Positions 44,062 to 53,700 of a stretch of DNA of 64,000 bases are shown here, piece after piece (the stretch's first letter is position 1; each line of letters opens with the position of its first letter). Source of the stretch: Streptomyces sp. NBRC 110028 (GTDB lineage Bacteria; Actinomycetota; Actinomycetes; Streptomycetales; Streptomycetaceae). The notes under the pieces are model-generated. The model saw only the letters and a list, made by a program, of their open reading frames with translations, did not search any database and was not told the origin of the DNA. The DNA is taken from the NCBI RefSeq assembly GCF_001417735.1, contig NZ_BBUZ01000022.1, positions 372,001-436,000 of the forward strand, read 5' to 3'. Made by a program: the position numbers and the translations under genes.

Positions 44062-45159
44062 TCAGGTGTCGAGCGGCAGTTGTACGACCAGCAGTTTCCC
44101 GGCCATGGTGACGCCGCCGTCCATCGCGACCGCGAGATTGTCCGCGTAGACGTGCGGGCCCTCGACCGCGGGCGCGCCATCGTCCTCACCGTCCTCCGAG
44201 CCGACTTCGCCCAGCAGATACGGGATCGGGCTGTGCCCGTGGACGATGCGCTCCCCACCGTAGGTGCCGAGCAATTCGCGCACGGCCGTCGGCCCGGCGT
44301 CCTCGTCGCGGAAGGCGAAGCGCTTGGTGAATTTGCGGAACAGGTCCCAGCACTCGTCCGCGTCACTGCGCTGCAGCGTTTCGGTGACGGTGTCGTTGAC
44401 GGCCTCGATCGAGTCGCCGTACTCCAGATAGGCGGTGGTGTCGGAGTGCACGAGCAGGTGCCCGTCCTCCTCGGCCATCGCGTCCAGCCGTGACATCCAC
44501 TGGAGGTGATGGTCCTCCAGCCGCTCCATGTCCGTGCGCTGGCCGCCGTTGAGCAGCCAGGCGGCCTGGAAGGAGGCGGTGCCCGCCCCGGAGTTGACGG
44601 GGGTGTCGCCGAACCGCTTGGCGCCGATGAGGAGCAGTTCGTGATTGCCCATCAGCGCCTTGCAGTAGCCGCCCGCGGCGGCGGCCTCGGCGGAGAGCTG
44701 CATCACCAGGTCGATGACGCCGATGCCGTCCGGGCCGCGGTCGGTGAAGTCGCCGAGGAACCACAGCCGGGCGTTCCCGGCCGCCCAGCTGCCCTTGTCG
44801 TCGATCAGGCCCTGGGCGGCGAGCGCCTGGCGCAGCTCGTCGTGGTAGCCGTGGACGTCGCCCACGACGTAGAGCGGGCCGGGTCCTTCGCCGTCGGCGA
44901 GCGGGTCGGCGCCGGGCTCGGTGACCGAGGTGAGGGCGACCGTCGGGCGGTCCTGCGGGGGCACCAGCCGGGTGTCGGCGATGGTGTGCCCCGGGCCCAC
45001 GACCGGCAGCTTCTCGGTCGGGGTGTACCCGTCCGGCAGGGGCGCGGGCGCGGGCGCGGGAGGCACCGGGCCGGGCGGCGTGGACGCCCCGTACGCGGGC
45101 ACGGGCGGCACCGCCGCCATGGTCCCTGCCGTGGCTTCCAGACCGGCCCCCTGAGTCAT
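44062..45159 (-). CDS. Calcineurin-like metallophosphoesterase
   Basis: The 365-residue protein has a disordered N-terminus of about 110 residues (Ala/Pro-rich, including VPPVPAYG repeats) and a metallophosphatase domain. Its metal motifs are in order: GDVHGYHDELRQAL, LGDFTDRGPDGIGV, MGNHELLLIGA, later HSDTT, and GHSPIPYLL near the end. The domain resembles serine/threonine phosphatases and ApaH. The substrate is unknown. The ATG at 45159 has GGAGGGG upstream; a second ATG at 45174 is possible. It precedes the LacI gene region on the same strand. Confidence 0.85.
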   Translation of the reverse strand: MTQGAGLEATAGTMAAVPPVPAYGASTPPGPVPPAPAPAPLPDGYTPTEKLPVVGPGHTIADTRLVPPQDRPTVALTSVTEPGADPLADGEGPGPLYVVGDVHGYHDELRQALAAQGLIDDKGSWAAGNARLWFLGDFTDRGPDGIGVIDLVMQLSAEAAAAGGYCKALMGNHELLLIGAKRFGDTPVNSGAGTASFQAAWLLNGGQRTDMERLEDHHLQWMSRLDAMAEEDGHLLVHSDTTAYLEYGDSIEAVNDTVTETLQRSDADECWDLFRKFTKRFAFRDEDAGPTAVRELLGTYGGERIVHGHSPIPYLLGEVGSEDGEDDGAPAVEGPHVYADNLAVAMDGGVTMAGKLLVVQLPLDT

Positions 45160-45390
45160 CGACCCCTCCACCATCGCGCCGCCGTGCCACCTTGTGGACC
45201 TTGCCTGGTCGACGGCGGTCCGCGGTGTCGTCCGCCCATCATAGGAATGACCGTGAGGGCTTGTGACGCACCAGGGTGCCGTCAATTGGTACTCGGTCCT
45301 GCCTGGACGGTCTTTTATCCCGGATTGGACCGGTAGGGGAAGCCCAAGGGCCTCAGGTCCTTCTCGGGTCATCCTTGAGTCGCTCTCAGA

Positions 45391-46491
45391 TCATCCTCCT
45401 GCGCGGCTGCGCGGCGGGCTGACGGTCGTACGCGGCGGACGGCGCTGGGACGACGTCCGCACGATCAGTTCGGTGGGTATCACCTGCTCGACGGGGCGGT
45501 CGCTGTCGAGCCCCTCGATGGCGTCGATGAGCAACTGGACCACGGCGGTGCCGATCCGGCGCGGTTTGAGCGAGAGCGTCGTGATGGGCGGTTCGGTGGT
45601 CCGGTAGACCGTGGACTCGCTGCAGCACACCAGCAGCAGGTCCTCCGGGACGCGCAGCCCGTAGCGGCGGGCGGCGGCGAGCAGATCGGTGCCGTTGGGG
45701 TCGAAGAGCCCGTACACCGCGTCGGGGCGGTCGGGGCGGGCGAGCAGCCGGTCGGCGGCGACGGCCCCGGCACACGGGTCGTGGGCCGGGTACGCCTCGT
45801 AGACCGGGTCCTGGCCCACCCGCTCGCACCAGTGCAGATACGCCTCGGTCGACAGCCGGGTGTAGGTGTCGGTGGTGGTGCCGGTGAGCAGTCCGATGCG
45901 GCGGGCGCCGGCCTCGGCGAGGTGGTCCAGGATGCCGAGCACGGCCGCCTCGTGGTCGTTGTCGACCCAGGCGGTCACGGGGAGGGTGCCGGCCGGGCGG
46001 CCGTCGCTGACCACGGGGAGGCCCTGGCGGAGCAGTTCGGTGACCACCGGATCGTGGTCGGACGGGTCGACCACGATGGTGCCGTCGAGGGCGACGTTGG
46101 ACCACACGTCGTGGCGTGAGGTGGCCGGGAGGATGACCAGGGCGTAGCCCCGGGCCAGCGCGGCGGATGTCGCGGCCCGCGCCATCTCGGCGAAGTAGGC
46201 GAACTCGGTGAAGGTGAAAGGTTCATCCCCGTACGTGGTCACCGTCAGGCCGATGAGGCCGGACTTGCCGGTACGGAGGGTACGGGCCGCGGCGGACGGG
46301 CGATAGCCCAGCCGCTCGGCGACCTCGCGGACGTGGCGGCGGGTGGCATCCGGGAGCCGTCCCTTGCCGTTGAGCGCGTCGGAGACGGTCGTGATCGAGA
46401 CCCCGGCGGCGGCGGCCACGTCCCGGATGCCCGCCCTGCCTAACCGGCGGCCGGCCGACCGGCTCACCTGGTGCTTCCCTGCTGCTGTCAT
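45391..46491 (-). CDS. LacI-family transcriptional regulator
   Basis: The 366-residue protein has the LacI helix-turn-helix (GIRDVAAAAGVSITTVSDALNGKGRLPDATRRHVREVAERLGYRPSAAARTL) after a 20-residue basic N-terminus, then a periplasmic-binding effector domain (SGLIGLTVTTYGDEPFTF, RIGLLTGTTTDTYTRLSTEAYLHW). The ligand is probably a sugar, but this is unproven. The ATG at 46491 lies 9 nt after TACTAT on the minus strand, a possible leaderless start. It diverges from hisC. Confidence 0.9.
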   Translation of the reverse strand: MTAAGKHQVSRSAGRRLGRAGIRDVAAAAGVSITTVSDALNGKGRLPDATRRHVREVAERLGYRPSAAARTLRTGKSGLIGLTVTTYGDEPFTFTEFAYFAEMARAATSAALARGYALVILPATSRHDVWSNVALDGTIVVDPSDHDPVVTELLRQGLPVVSDGRPAGTLPVTAWVDNDHEAAVLGILDHLAEAGARRIGLLTGTTTDTYTRLSTEAYLHWCERVGQDPVYEAYPAHDPCAGAVAADRLLARPDRPDAVYGLFDPNGTDLLAAARRYGLRVPEDLLLVCCSESTVYRTTEPPITTLSLKPRRIGTAVVQLLIDAIEGLDSDRPVEQVIPTELIVRTSSQRRPPRTTVSPPRSRAGG

Positions 46492-46873
46492 GGCCAGCCG
46501 ATAGTAGGGCCCGAGTGCCCGGTCTGCGCGATTCCGCCATCGGTATTCGGAAGGCACGTTTCTGCATGAGCGCTCCGGCCAATTCCCTTGGAATGGAAGC
46601 CAGTTGGGGTGCTGGGGAGGGGTGTGGTCGCCTCTGGCATATCCATACCTGGCGATTGTTCGATGTCTCGAAGAGGTCTCAACTCACCTGCACGAGGGAT
46701 GCGCGCCACGGCGCTCGCCACCGGCGCGCGCGGATGAGCGGGGCGCTCCCCCGGCGGGTACGCGGGCGCCTCCGGCGGGTACGCGGGGCGGGGCGATCCT
46801 CATAAGGTGTGCAGTACTGCCGTGTGCGAAGCCTGCGCACGGAGCCGGAGGGAAGGGCCGAGGAGGACTGCCG
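46492..46873. other. 382-bp divergent LacI/hisC region
   Basis: No gene is present. On the plus strand a TAAGGT element at 46803-46808 may be the -10 of hisC. A 16-bp direct repeat CCGGCGGGTACGCGGG occurs at 46751-46766 and 46772-46787, 21 bp apart. No LacI palindrome was recognised. The hisC Shine-Dalgarno AGGAGGA lies just before its GTG. Confidence 0.5.
46751..46787 (+). repeat. Two-copy 16-bp direct repeat upstream of hisC
   Basis: CCGGCGGGTACGCGGG appears twice with a 21-bp period, two turns of the helix, just upstream of the putative -10 of hisC. It could be a binding site for a dimeric regulator or simple tandem duplication. Confidence 0.6.
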
Positions 46874-47953
46874 GTGAGTGAGAAGAGCCCCAAGCTGCGC
46901 GCCGCGCTGGACGGGATTCCTACGTACAAGCCCGGTAAGCCGGCCGCCGGGGACGGCCCCCGGTCCTTCAAGCTGTCCTCCAACGAGAACCCGTATCCGC
47001 CGCTGGCCGGGGTGCTGGAGACGGTCGCGAACAGCGCGGCGTCCTTCAACCGCTACCCCGACCTCGCCTGCACCGCGCTGATCGCCGAGCTGGCGAGCCG
47101 GTTCGACGTACCGCTGGAGCATCTGGCCACCGGGACGGGTTCGGTCGGGCTGGCTCAGCAGATCGTCCAGTCGACGGCCGGGCCGGGCGACGAGGTGATC
47201 TACGCCTGGCGGTCCTTCGAGGCATATCCGATCATCACTCAGATCGCGGGCGCGACCTCGGTGCGGGTCCCCCTGACCGACGCGGAGGTCCACGACCTGG
47301 ACGCGATGGCGGATGCGATCACCGACCGTACCCGGCTGATTTTCGTCTGTAACCCCAACAACCCGACCAGCACCGTGGTGCGCCGGGCGGAGCTGGAGCG
47401 GTTCCTGGACCGGGTGCCGTCCGATGTGCTGGTGGTGCTGGACGAGGCGTACATCGAGTTCATCCGGGACGATCAGGTCCCCAATGGCATCGACCTCTAC
47501 CGCGAGCGGCCGAACGTCTGCGTGCTGCGCACCTTCTCCAAGGCGTACGGCCTGGCCGGGCTGCGGGTCGGTTTCGCGATCGCCCATGAGCCGGTCGCCG
47601 CGGCACTGCGGAAGACCGCGGTCCCCTTCGGCGTCAGCCAGCTCGCCCAGGACGCCGCGGTCGCCTCGCTGCACAGCGAGGACGCGCTGCGCGAGCGGGT
47701 GGAGGCGCTGGTCACCGAGCGGGCGCGGGTGGCCGGGGAGCTGACCGGGCAGGGCTGGACGGTGCCGGAGGCGCACGCGAACTTCGTCTGGCTGCGGCTG
47801 GGGGAGCGTACGGCCGACTTCGCGGCGGCGTGCGAGGCGGCGGGCGTGGTCGTGCGGCCGTTCCCGGGCGAGGGGACGCGCGTGACGATCGGCGAGCGGG
47901 AGGCGAACGACCTCTTCCTGCGGGCCGCCGAGGAGTTCCGCAAGGAGCTGTGA
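46874..47953 (+). CDS. hisC: Histidinol-phosphate / aromatic aminotransferase
   Basis: The 359-residue fold-type-I PLP enzyme shows [20 protein letters not shown] at the start, [11 protein letters not shown] for substrate contact, [10 protein letters not shown], the PLP lysine in [19 protein letters not shown], and the C-terminal Arg in [13 protein letters not shown]. Such copies transaminate histidinol phosphate or aromatic amino acids. The GTG at 46874 follows AGGAGGA. Streptomycetes have another hisC in the his operon, so this is likely the hisC2 type. A terminator follows. Confidence 0.9.
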   Translation: MSEKSPKLRAALDGIPTYKPGKPAAGDGPRSFKLSSNENPYPPLAGVLETVANSAASFNRYPDLACTALIAELASRFDVPLEHLATGTGSVGLAQQIVQSTAGPGDEVIYAWRSFEAYPIITQIAGATSVRVPLTDAEVHDLDAMADAITDRTRLIFVCNPNNPTSTVVRRAELERFLDRVPSDVLVVLDEAYIEFIRDDQVPNGIDLYRERPNVCVLRTFSKAYGLAGLRVGFAIAHEPVAAALRKTAVPFGVSQLAQDAAVASLHSEDALRERVEALVTERARVAGELTGQGWTVPEAHANFVWLRLGERTADFAAACEAAGVVVRPFPGEGTRVTIGEREANDLFLRAAEEFRKEL

Positions 47954-47981
47954 GCCCGGAAGGATACCCAAGCGTGTCCGC

Positions 47982-48017
47982 TTCGCCCCCTCCCACCCCC
48001 AGGTGGGAGGGGGCGAA
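47982..48017 (+). terminator. Terminator after hisC
   Basis: TTCGCCCCCTCCCACC and GGTGGGAGGGGGCGAA form a perfect 16-bp stem with a 4-nt loop, 30 bp after the hisC stop. It isolates hisC from the cyd promoter. Confidence 0.85.
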
Positions 48018-48042
48018 GGCGTATGCGTATCATTGCTTGTGA

Positions 48043-48060
48043 ATGTGAATACGTTCACAA
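48043..48060. promoter_or_regulatory. Rex operator upstream of cydA
   Basis: ATGTGAATACGTTCACAA contains the Rex palindrome core TGTGAA-N4-TTCACA. An overlapping TTGTGAA half-site lies at 48037-48043. Rex senses NADH/NAD and represses cydABCD in Streptomyces when NADH is low, which fits its position 48 bp upstream of cydA. Confidence 0.85.
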
Positions 48061-48107
48061 GCTCGCCTCGCGGGGGCAGCACGGCAAGACCGTAAGGAGA
48101 GATTCAC

Positions 48108-49703
48108 GTGGAGCTGGCTCTGGCGCCGGAGACGCTGGCGCGATGGCAGTTCGGGATCACCACCGTCTACCACTTCCTCTTCGTTCCCCTGACGATCTCT
48201 CTCGCGGCGATCACCGCGGGGCTGGAAACCGCCTGGGTCCGCACGGGCAAGGAGAAGTACTTCCACGCCACCAAGTTCTGGGGAAAGCTCTTCCTGATCA
48301 ACATCGCGATGGGCGTCGTCACCGGCATCGTCCAGGAGTTCCAGTTCGGCATGAACTGGTCCGACTACTCGCGCTTCGTCGGCGACGTCTTCGGCGCCCC
48401 GCTCGCGATGGAGGCGCTGCTCGCCTTCTTCTTCGAGTCGACCTTCATCGGCTTGTGGATCTTCGGCTGGGACAAGCTGCCGAAGAAGATCCACTGCGCC
48501 TGCATCTGGATCGTCTCGCTCGGCACCATCCTGTCGTCGTACTTCATCCTCGCCGCCAACTCCTGGATGCAGCACCCGACCGGCTACGCCATCGACAAGG
48601 CCACCGGAAAGGCCCGGCTGACCGACATCTGGGCGGTGCTGACCCAGGACACCACCCTGGTCGTGGTCTTCCACACCCTCACCGCCGCCTTCCTCACCGG
48701 TGGTGCCTTCGTCGTCGGCATCGCCTCCCTGCACCTGTGGCGGGCCAAGCGCAAGCAGCTCCGCGGCGAGGAACTGCAGCCGAAGCAGAAGAAGCAGATC
48801 GGGGCGATGCGGGCCTCCCTGCGCGTCGGTCTGATCGTGGCCGTCATCGCCGGGCTCGGCACGGCGATCAGCGGTGACTCGCTCGGCAAGGTGATGTTCG
48901 AGCAGCAGCCGATGAAGATGGCCTCGGCGGAGGCGCTGTGGGACACCCAGGCGCCCGCGCCCTTCTCCGTCTTCGCGGTGGGCGACGTCAGCAAGGGGCA
49001 CAACAGCGTCGAGCTGGAGGTCCCGGCGGCGCTGTCCTTCCTCGCGCACAGCAACTTCACCGACGCCGTCCCCGGCATCAACGACGTCGCCCAGAAGGAG
49101 GCCGCCGCCTACGGCGGTGAGCCCAAGGACTACATCCCCAGCATCTTCATGACCTTCTGGGGCTTCCGGCTGATGATCGGCTTCGGCATGACCTCGTTCG
49201 CCGCCGGAGTCATCGGGCTGTGGACGACCCGGAAGAAGCGCTGGCTCGACCCCGCCTTCCGCACCGCCGAGGACGAGGTCCCCCGGCTCATGCTCACCAG
49301 GACGCGCGAGATGAGCCCACTGCTGACCCGGTGGTCCTGGCGGATCGGCATCCTCACCATGGGCTTCCCGCTGATCGCCAACTCCTTCGGCTGGATCTTC
49401 ACCGAGATGGGCCGCCAGCCCTGGGCGGTGTACGGGCTGATGAAGACCTCCGACGCGGTCTCCCCCGGGGTGAGCCAGACCGAGGTCCTCATCTCGCTCG
49501 GCGTCTTCACGCTGCTGTACGGCGTGCTCGCCGTGATCGAGGTGCGGCTGCTGGCCAAGTACGCCAAGGCCGGGCCGGACACCGACGAGAAGCCGCCCGC
49601 CGAGGACCCCAAGCTGCGGCTGCCCTCGGGCGGCCCGGGTGGCCCGGGTGGCGGGTCCGCCGCGGAGGACGACGCCGACAAGCCGCTGACCTTCGCGTAC
49701 TGA
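48108..49703 (+). CDS. cydA: Cytochrome bd oxidase subunit I
   Basis: The 531-residue subunit carries the haem-binding features of CydA: the N-terminal helix with the axial His at 22 (WQFGITTVYHFLFVPLTIS), the second ligand region FHTLTAAFLTGGAF, and the ALLAFFFESTFIGLW motif with the acidic residue near haem d. About nine membrane helices are expected. The Q-loop looks short. The quinol oxidase keeps respiration going at low oxygen. Expression is probably repressed by Rex at the upstream operator. The C-terminus is Gly/Pro-rich. Confidence 0.96.
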   Translation: MELALAPETLARWQFGITTVYHFLFVPLTISLAAITAGLETAWVRTGKEKYFHATKFWGKLFLINIAMGVVTGIVQEFQFGMNWSDYSRFVGDVFGAPLAMEALLAFFFESTFIGLWIFGWDKLPKKIHCACIWIVSLGTILSSYFILAANSWMQHPTGYAIDKATGKARLTDIWAVLTQDTTLVVVFHTLTAAFLTGGAFVVGIASLHLWRAKRKQLRGEELQPKQKKQIGAMRASLRVGLIVAVIAGLGTAISGDSLGKVMFEQQPMKMASAEALWDTQAPAPFSVFAVGDVSKGHNSVELEVPAALSFLAHSNFTDAVPGINDVAQKEAAAYGGEPKDYIPSIFMTFWGFRLMIGFGMTSFAAGVIGLWTTRKKRWLDPAFRTAEDEVPRLMLTRTREMSPLLTRWSWRIGILTMGFPLIANSFGWIFTEMGRQPWAVYGLMKTSDAVSPGVSQTEVLISLGVFTLLYGVLAVIEVRLLAKYAKAGPDTDEKPPAEDPKLRLPSGGPGGPGGGSAAEDDADKPLTFAY

Positions 49704-49729
49704 GCGCATCACGACGGCCGGAGAGACTC

Positions 49730-50731
49730 ATGCACCTTCACGACTTCTGGTTCCTGCTGATCGCCTTCCTGTGGACCGGCTACTTCTTCCTCGAAGGCTT
49801 CGACTTCGGCATCGGCGTGCTGACCAAGCTGCTCGCCCGGGACCGCACCGAGCGCCGTGTGCTGATCAACACCATCGGGCCGGTGTGGGACGGTAACGAG
49901 GTCTGGCTGATCACGGCCGCCGGTGCCACCTTCGCCGCCTTCCCCGACTGGTACGCGACCCTCTTCAGCGGCTTCTATCTGCCGCTGCTGACCATCCTGG
50001 TCTGTCTGATCCTGCGCGGCGTCGCCTTCGAGTACCGGCACAAGCGCGCCGAGGACCGCTGGCAGCGCAACTGGGAGCACGCGATCTTCTGGTGCTCGCT
50101 GCTTCCCGCGTTCCTGTGGGGCGCGATCTTCGCGAACCTGGTGCACGGGGTGCCGATCGGCCCGGACAAGAACTACGTGGGCGGCCTGGGTGACCTGATC
50201 ACCCCGTACGCCCTGCTCGGCGGCCTCGTCACGCTGCTGCTGTTCACCTTCCACGGCGCGGTCTTCGCCGCGCTCAAGACGACCGGGGACATCCGGACGC
50301 GGTCGCGCCGGTACGCGGCCCGGCTCGGCCCCGTCGCGGCCGTGGCCGCGCTGCCGTTCCTGGGCTGGACCCAGGCCGACAGCGGCGACGGGCGCAGCCT
50401 GGTCGCGGTGGCCGTCGTGGTGGCGGCGCTGGCCGCGGCCCTGGTGATGAACGCGCGCGGGCGTGAGGGCTGGGCGTTCGGCCTGTCCGGGGCGGCCATC
50501 GCGGCGTCGGTCGCGATGCTCTTCCTGGCGCTCTTCCCGGACGTCATGCCCTCGTCGCTGGATCCGAAGTGGAGCCTGACGGCGGCGAACGCGGCCGCCA
50601 GCGCCTACCCGTTGAAGATCATGACGTGGGTCGGGGTCATCATGATGCCGCTGATCATGGCCTACCAGGCATGGACGTACTGGGTCTTCCGCAAGCGCAT
50701 CGGCACCCGGCACATCCCCGCGGCGCACTGA
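49730..50731 (+). CDS. cydB: Cytochrome bd oxidase subunit II
   Basis: The 333-residue partner of CydA begins with the family pattern HDFWFLLIAFLWTGYFFLEGFDFGIGVLTKLL and has eight or so membrane helices, with WDGNEVWLITAAGATFAAFP. It binds no haem and stabilises subunit I. The ATG at 49730 has a GGAGAG Shine-Dalgarno 26 bp after cydA. A parS site occurs just after its stop, at the start of cydDC. Confidence 0.96.
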   Translation: MHLHDFWFLLIAFLWTGYFFLEGFDFGIGVLTKLLARDRTERRVLINTIGPVWDGNEVWLITAAGATFAAFPDWYATLFSGFYLPLLTILVCLILRGVAFEYRHKRAEDRWQRNWEHAIFWCSLLPAFLWGAIFANLVHGVPIGPDKNYVGGLGDLITPYALLGGLVTLLLFTFHGAVFAALKTTGDIRTRSRRYAARLGPVAAVAALPFLGWTQADSGDGRSLVAVAVVVAALAAALVMNARGREGWAFGLSGAAIAASVAMLFLALFPDVMPSSLDPKWSLTAANAAASAYPLKIMTWVGVIMMPLIMAYQAWTYWVFRKRIGTRHIPAAH

Positions 50732-50755
50732 CGCACGCGATGCTTCAGGTGGTGT

Positions 50756-50769
50756 GTTTCACGTGAAAC
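50756..50769. promoter_or_regulatory. parS: parS site overlapping the cydDC start
   Basis: An exact GTTTCACGTGAAAC lies between cydB and cydDC. The GTG in its centre (50763) is the best start codon for cydDC, so the ParB site overlaps the translation start region. Confidence 0.93.
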
Positions 50770-53700
50770 CAATCGACCCCCGGCTGCTCCGGTACGCGCG
50801 GGCGACCCGGTTCTTCCTGGCGGCGTCCGTGGCGCTGGGGCTCGCCGGGGCCGGGCTCGTCATCGCGCAGGCCATGCTGATCGCCGAGATCGTGGTGGAC
50901 GCGTTCCAACGGGGTCAGGGCACCGGTGCCCTGACCACGCCGCTGATCTGGCTGGCGCTGATCGCCGGGGGCCGGGCCGCCGTTTCCTGGCTGACCGAGC
51001 TGGCCGCGCACCGGGCGAGCGCCGCGGTCAAGTCGGAGCTGCGGCTGAGGCTCCTGGAGCGGGCCGTGCGGCTGGGGCCCGGCTGGCTGGACTCCCAGCG
51101 CACCGGCGAACTCACCACCCTCGCCACCCGTGGCGTCGACGCGCTGGACGACTACTTCGCCCGCTATCTGCCCCAGCTCGGTCTCGCGGTGGTGGTCCCG
51201 GCGGCGGTGCTCGCCCGGATCGTCACCGCCGACTGGGTCTCGGCGGTGGTCATCGTCGCCACCCTGCCGCTGATCCCGCTGTTCATGGTGCTCATCGGCT
51301 GGGCCACCCAGGCCCGGATGGACCGCCAGTGGCGGCTGCTGTCCCGGCTGTCCGGCCACTTCCTCGACGTCGTCGCCGGACTGCCGACCCTCAAGGTCTT
51401 CGGCCGCGCCAAGGCCCAGGCCGCCGCGATCCGGTCCATCACCGCCGACTACCGGCGGGCCACGCTGAAGACGCTGCGGCTCGCCTTCCTGTCCTCCTTC
51501 GCCCTGGAGCTGCTGTCCACGCTGTCCGTCGCGCTGGTCGCGGTCGGCATCGGCATGCGTCTCGTCCACGGCGAACTGGACCTGTACACCGGGCTGATGG
51601 TGCTCGTCCTCGCGCCCGAGGCGTATCTGCCGCTGCGGCAGGTGGGCGCGCAGTACCACGCGGCGGCCGAGGGCCTGGCGGCGGCGGACGAGGCGTTCGC
51701 CGTGCTGGAGCGGGAACCGGCCGCCGCCGGTGTGCTCCCCGCGCCCGACGCCCGGGGTGCCGCGCTCACGGTCGACGGACTGACCGTCCGTCACCCCGGG
51801 CGCGCCGCGCCCTCCCTGGCCCCGGTCTCGTTCGAGGTCCGCCCCGGGGAGACGGTGGCGATCACCGGCCCCAGCGGCACGGGCAAGACGACCCTGCTGA
51901 ACGCCGTGCTGGGCTTCGCGGAACCGTCCGGGGGCCGGGTGCTGGCGGGCGGCCGCGACCTGGCGTCGCTCGACCCCCAGAGCTGGCGCCGCCAGATCGC
52001 CTGGGTGCCGCAGCGTCCGTATCTGTTCGCCGGGACCATCGCGGAGAACGTCCGGCTGGCACGGCCCGGCGCCGACGACGCGGCGGTGCGTGACGCCCTG
52101 CGGCAGGCCGACGCCCTCGGCTTCGTCTCCGCGCTCCCGGAGGGGGCCGGGACCCGGCTCGGCGAGATGGGCGCGGGCCTGTCCGCGGGCCAGCGCCAGC
52201 GGATCGCCCTGGCCCGCGCCTTCCTGGCCGACCGTCCGGTGCTGCTGCTGGACGAGCCCACCGCGAACCTCGACGGTGCGACGGAGGCGGCGGTCGTCGA
52301 CGCGGTGCGGCGGCTGGCCGAGGGCCGCACGGTCCTCCTGGTCGTCCACCGCCCGGCGCTGCTGCCGCTGGCCGACCGCGTCATCGCCCTGCCGGGGCCT
52401 GCGTCCGCGTCCGCGTCCGCGCCCGCGTCCGCGGCCGGGTGCGGTGACGGCGGACCGGGCGTGGGGCGGGACGGGACCGGTGATGTGGCACGTCTCGTGG
52501 AGGCGGGTGACGCGGCTGCCGGGGGCCTGCCCGCGCGGCGCGCCGATGGCGGGACTGCCGCGGGTTCCGGGGTGTCGGCGCACGACCCGGGTGCGGCGAG
52601 TGGCGAGCGCGAGGCCGCCGCAGGCGCCACGCTCGGGCGCGCCAGGGGCGACACCGCCGCCGCGCGGACGGCTGCGCCTGCGCGTGCCGAGGCGCGCTTG
52701 ACGGGTCCGGACGACACGGCGGCCCGCGGTACGGACACGGCGGCTGCCGGAGTGCTCGCCCGGATGCGGGCGGCCGCGCGGGGCGGGCGGGGGCGGTTCG
52801 GGCTCGCGCTGCTGCTCGGGAGCCTCGCGCTGCTGAGCGCCGTCGGGCTGATGGCCGTGTCCGGGTGGCTGATCGCGCGGGCGTCGCAGCAGCCTCCGGT
52901 GCTGTATCTGATGGTGGCGGTCACCGCGACGCGGGCGTTCGGGATCGGCCGGGCCGTCTTCCGCTACGCCGAGCGGCTGGTCTCGCACGACGCCGCGCTC
53001 CGGGTGCTGGCCGAGCTGCGGGTCGCCGTCTACCGGCGGCTGGAGCGGCTGGCGCCCGCGGGGCTGAAGGAGACCCGGCGCGGGGATCTGCTCTCCCGGC
53101 TGGTGGCCGATGTGGACGCCGTCCAGGACTACTTCCTGCGCTGGTTGCTGCCGGTCGGCGCGGCGCTGGTCGTGAGCGCCGCCTCGGTCGCGTTCACCGC
53201 CTGGGTGCTGCCCGCGGCCGGGGCCGTGCTCGCCGTCGGGCTGCTGGTGGCGGGGGCGGTGGTGCCCGCCGTGTCGGGCGCGCTGGCCCGGCGCGCGGAG
53301 CGCCGTCTGTCGCCCGCGCGCGGCGCGCTGTCGGCGCAGGTGGTGGATCTGCTGGCCGGAACCGCCGAGCTGACGGTGGCGGGTGCGCTGCCGCGCCGGC
53401 TGGACGCGGTGCGGCGGGCCGACGGGGTGCTCACCCGGATCGCCCGGCGGGGCGCCGCCGCCACCGGCGCGGGCGCCGGGCTGTCCGCCCTCGTATGCGG
53501 TCTGACCGTCGCCGTCGCCGCGTGGGCCGGGGTCGGGGCGGTGGCCGACGGGCGGATCCACGGGGTGTGGCTGGCCGTCGTGGTGCTGACGCCGCTGGCC
53601 GCCTTCGAGGCGGTCGCCGGGCTGCCGCTCGCGGTGCAGCACCGGCAGCGGGTGCGGCGGGCCGCCGAGCGGGTGTACGAGGTGATCGACGCGCCGCTTC

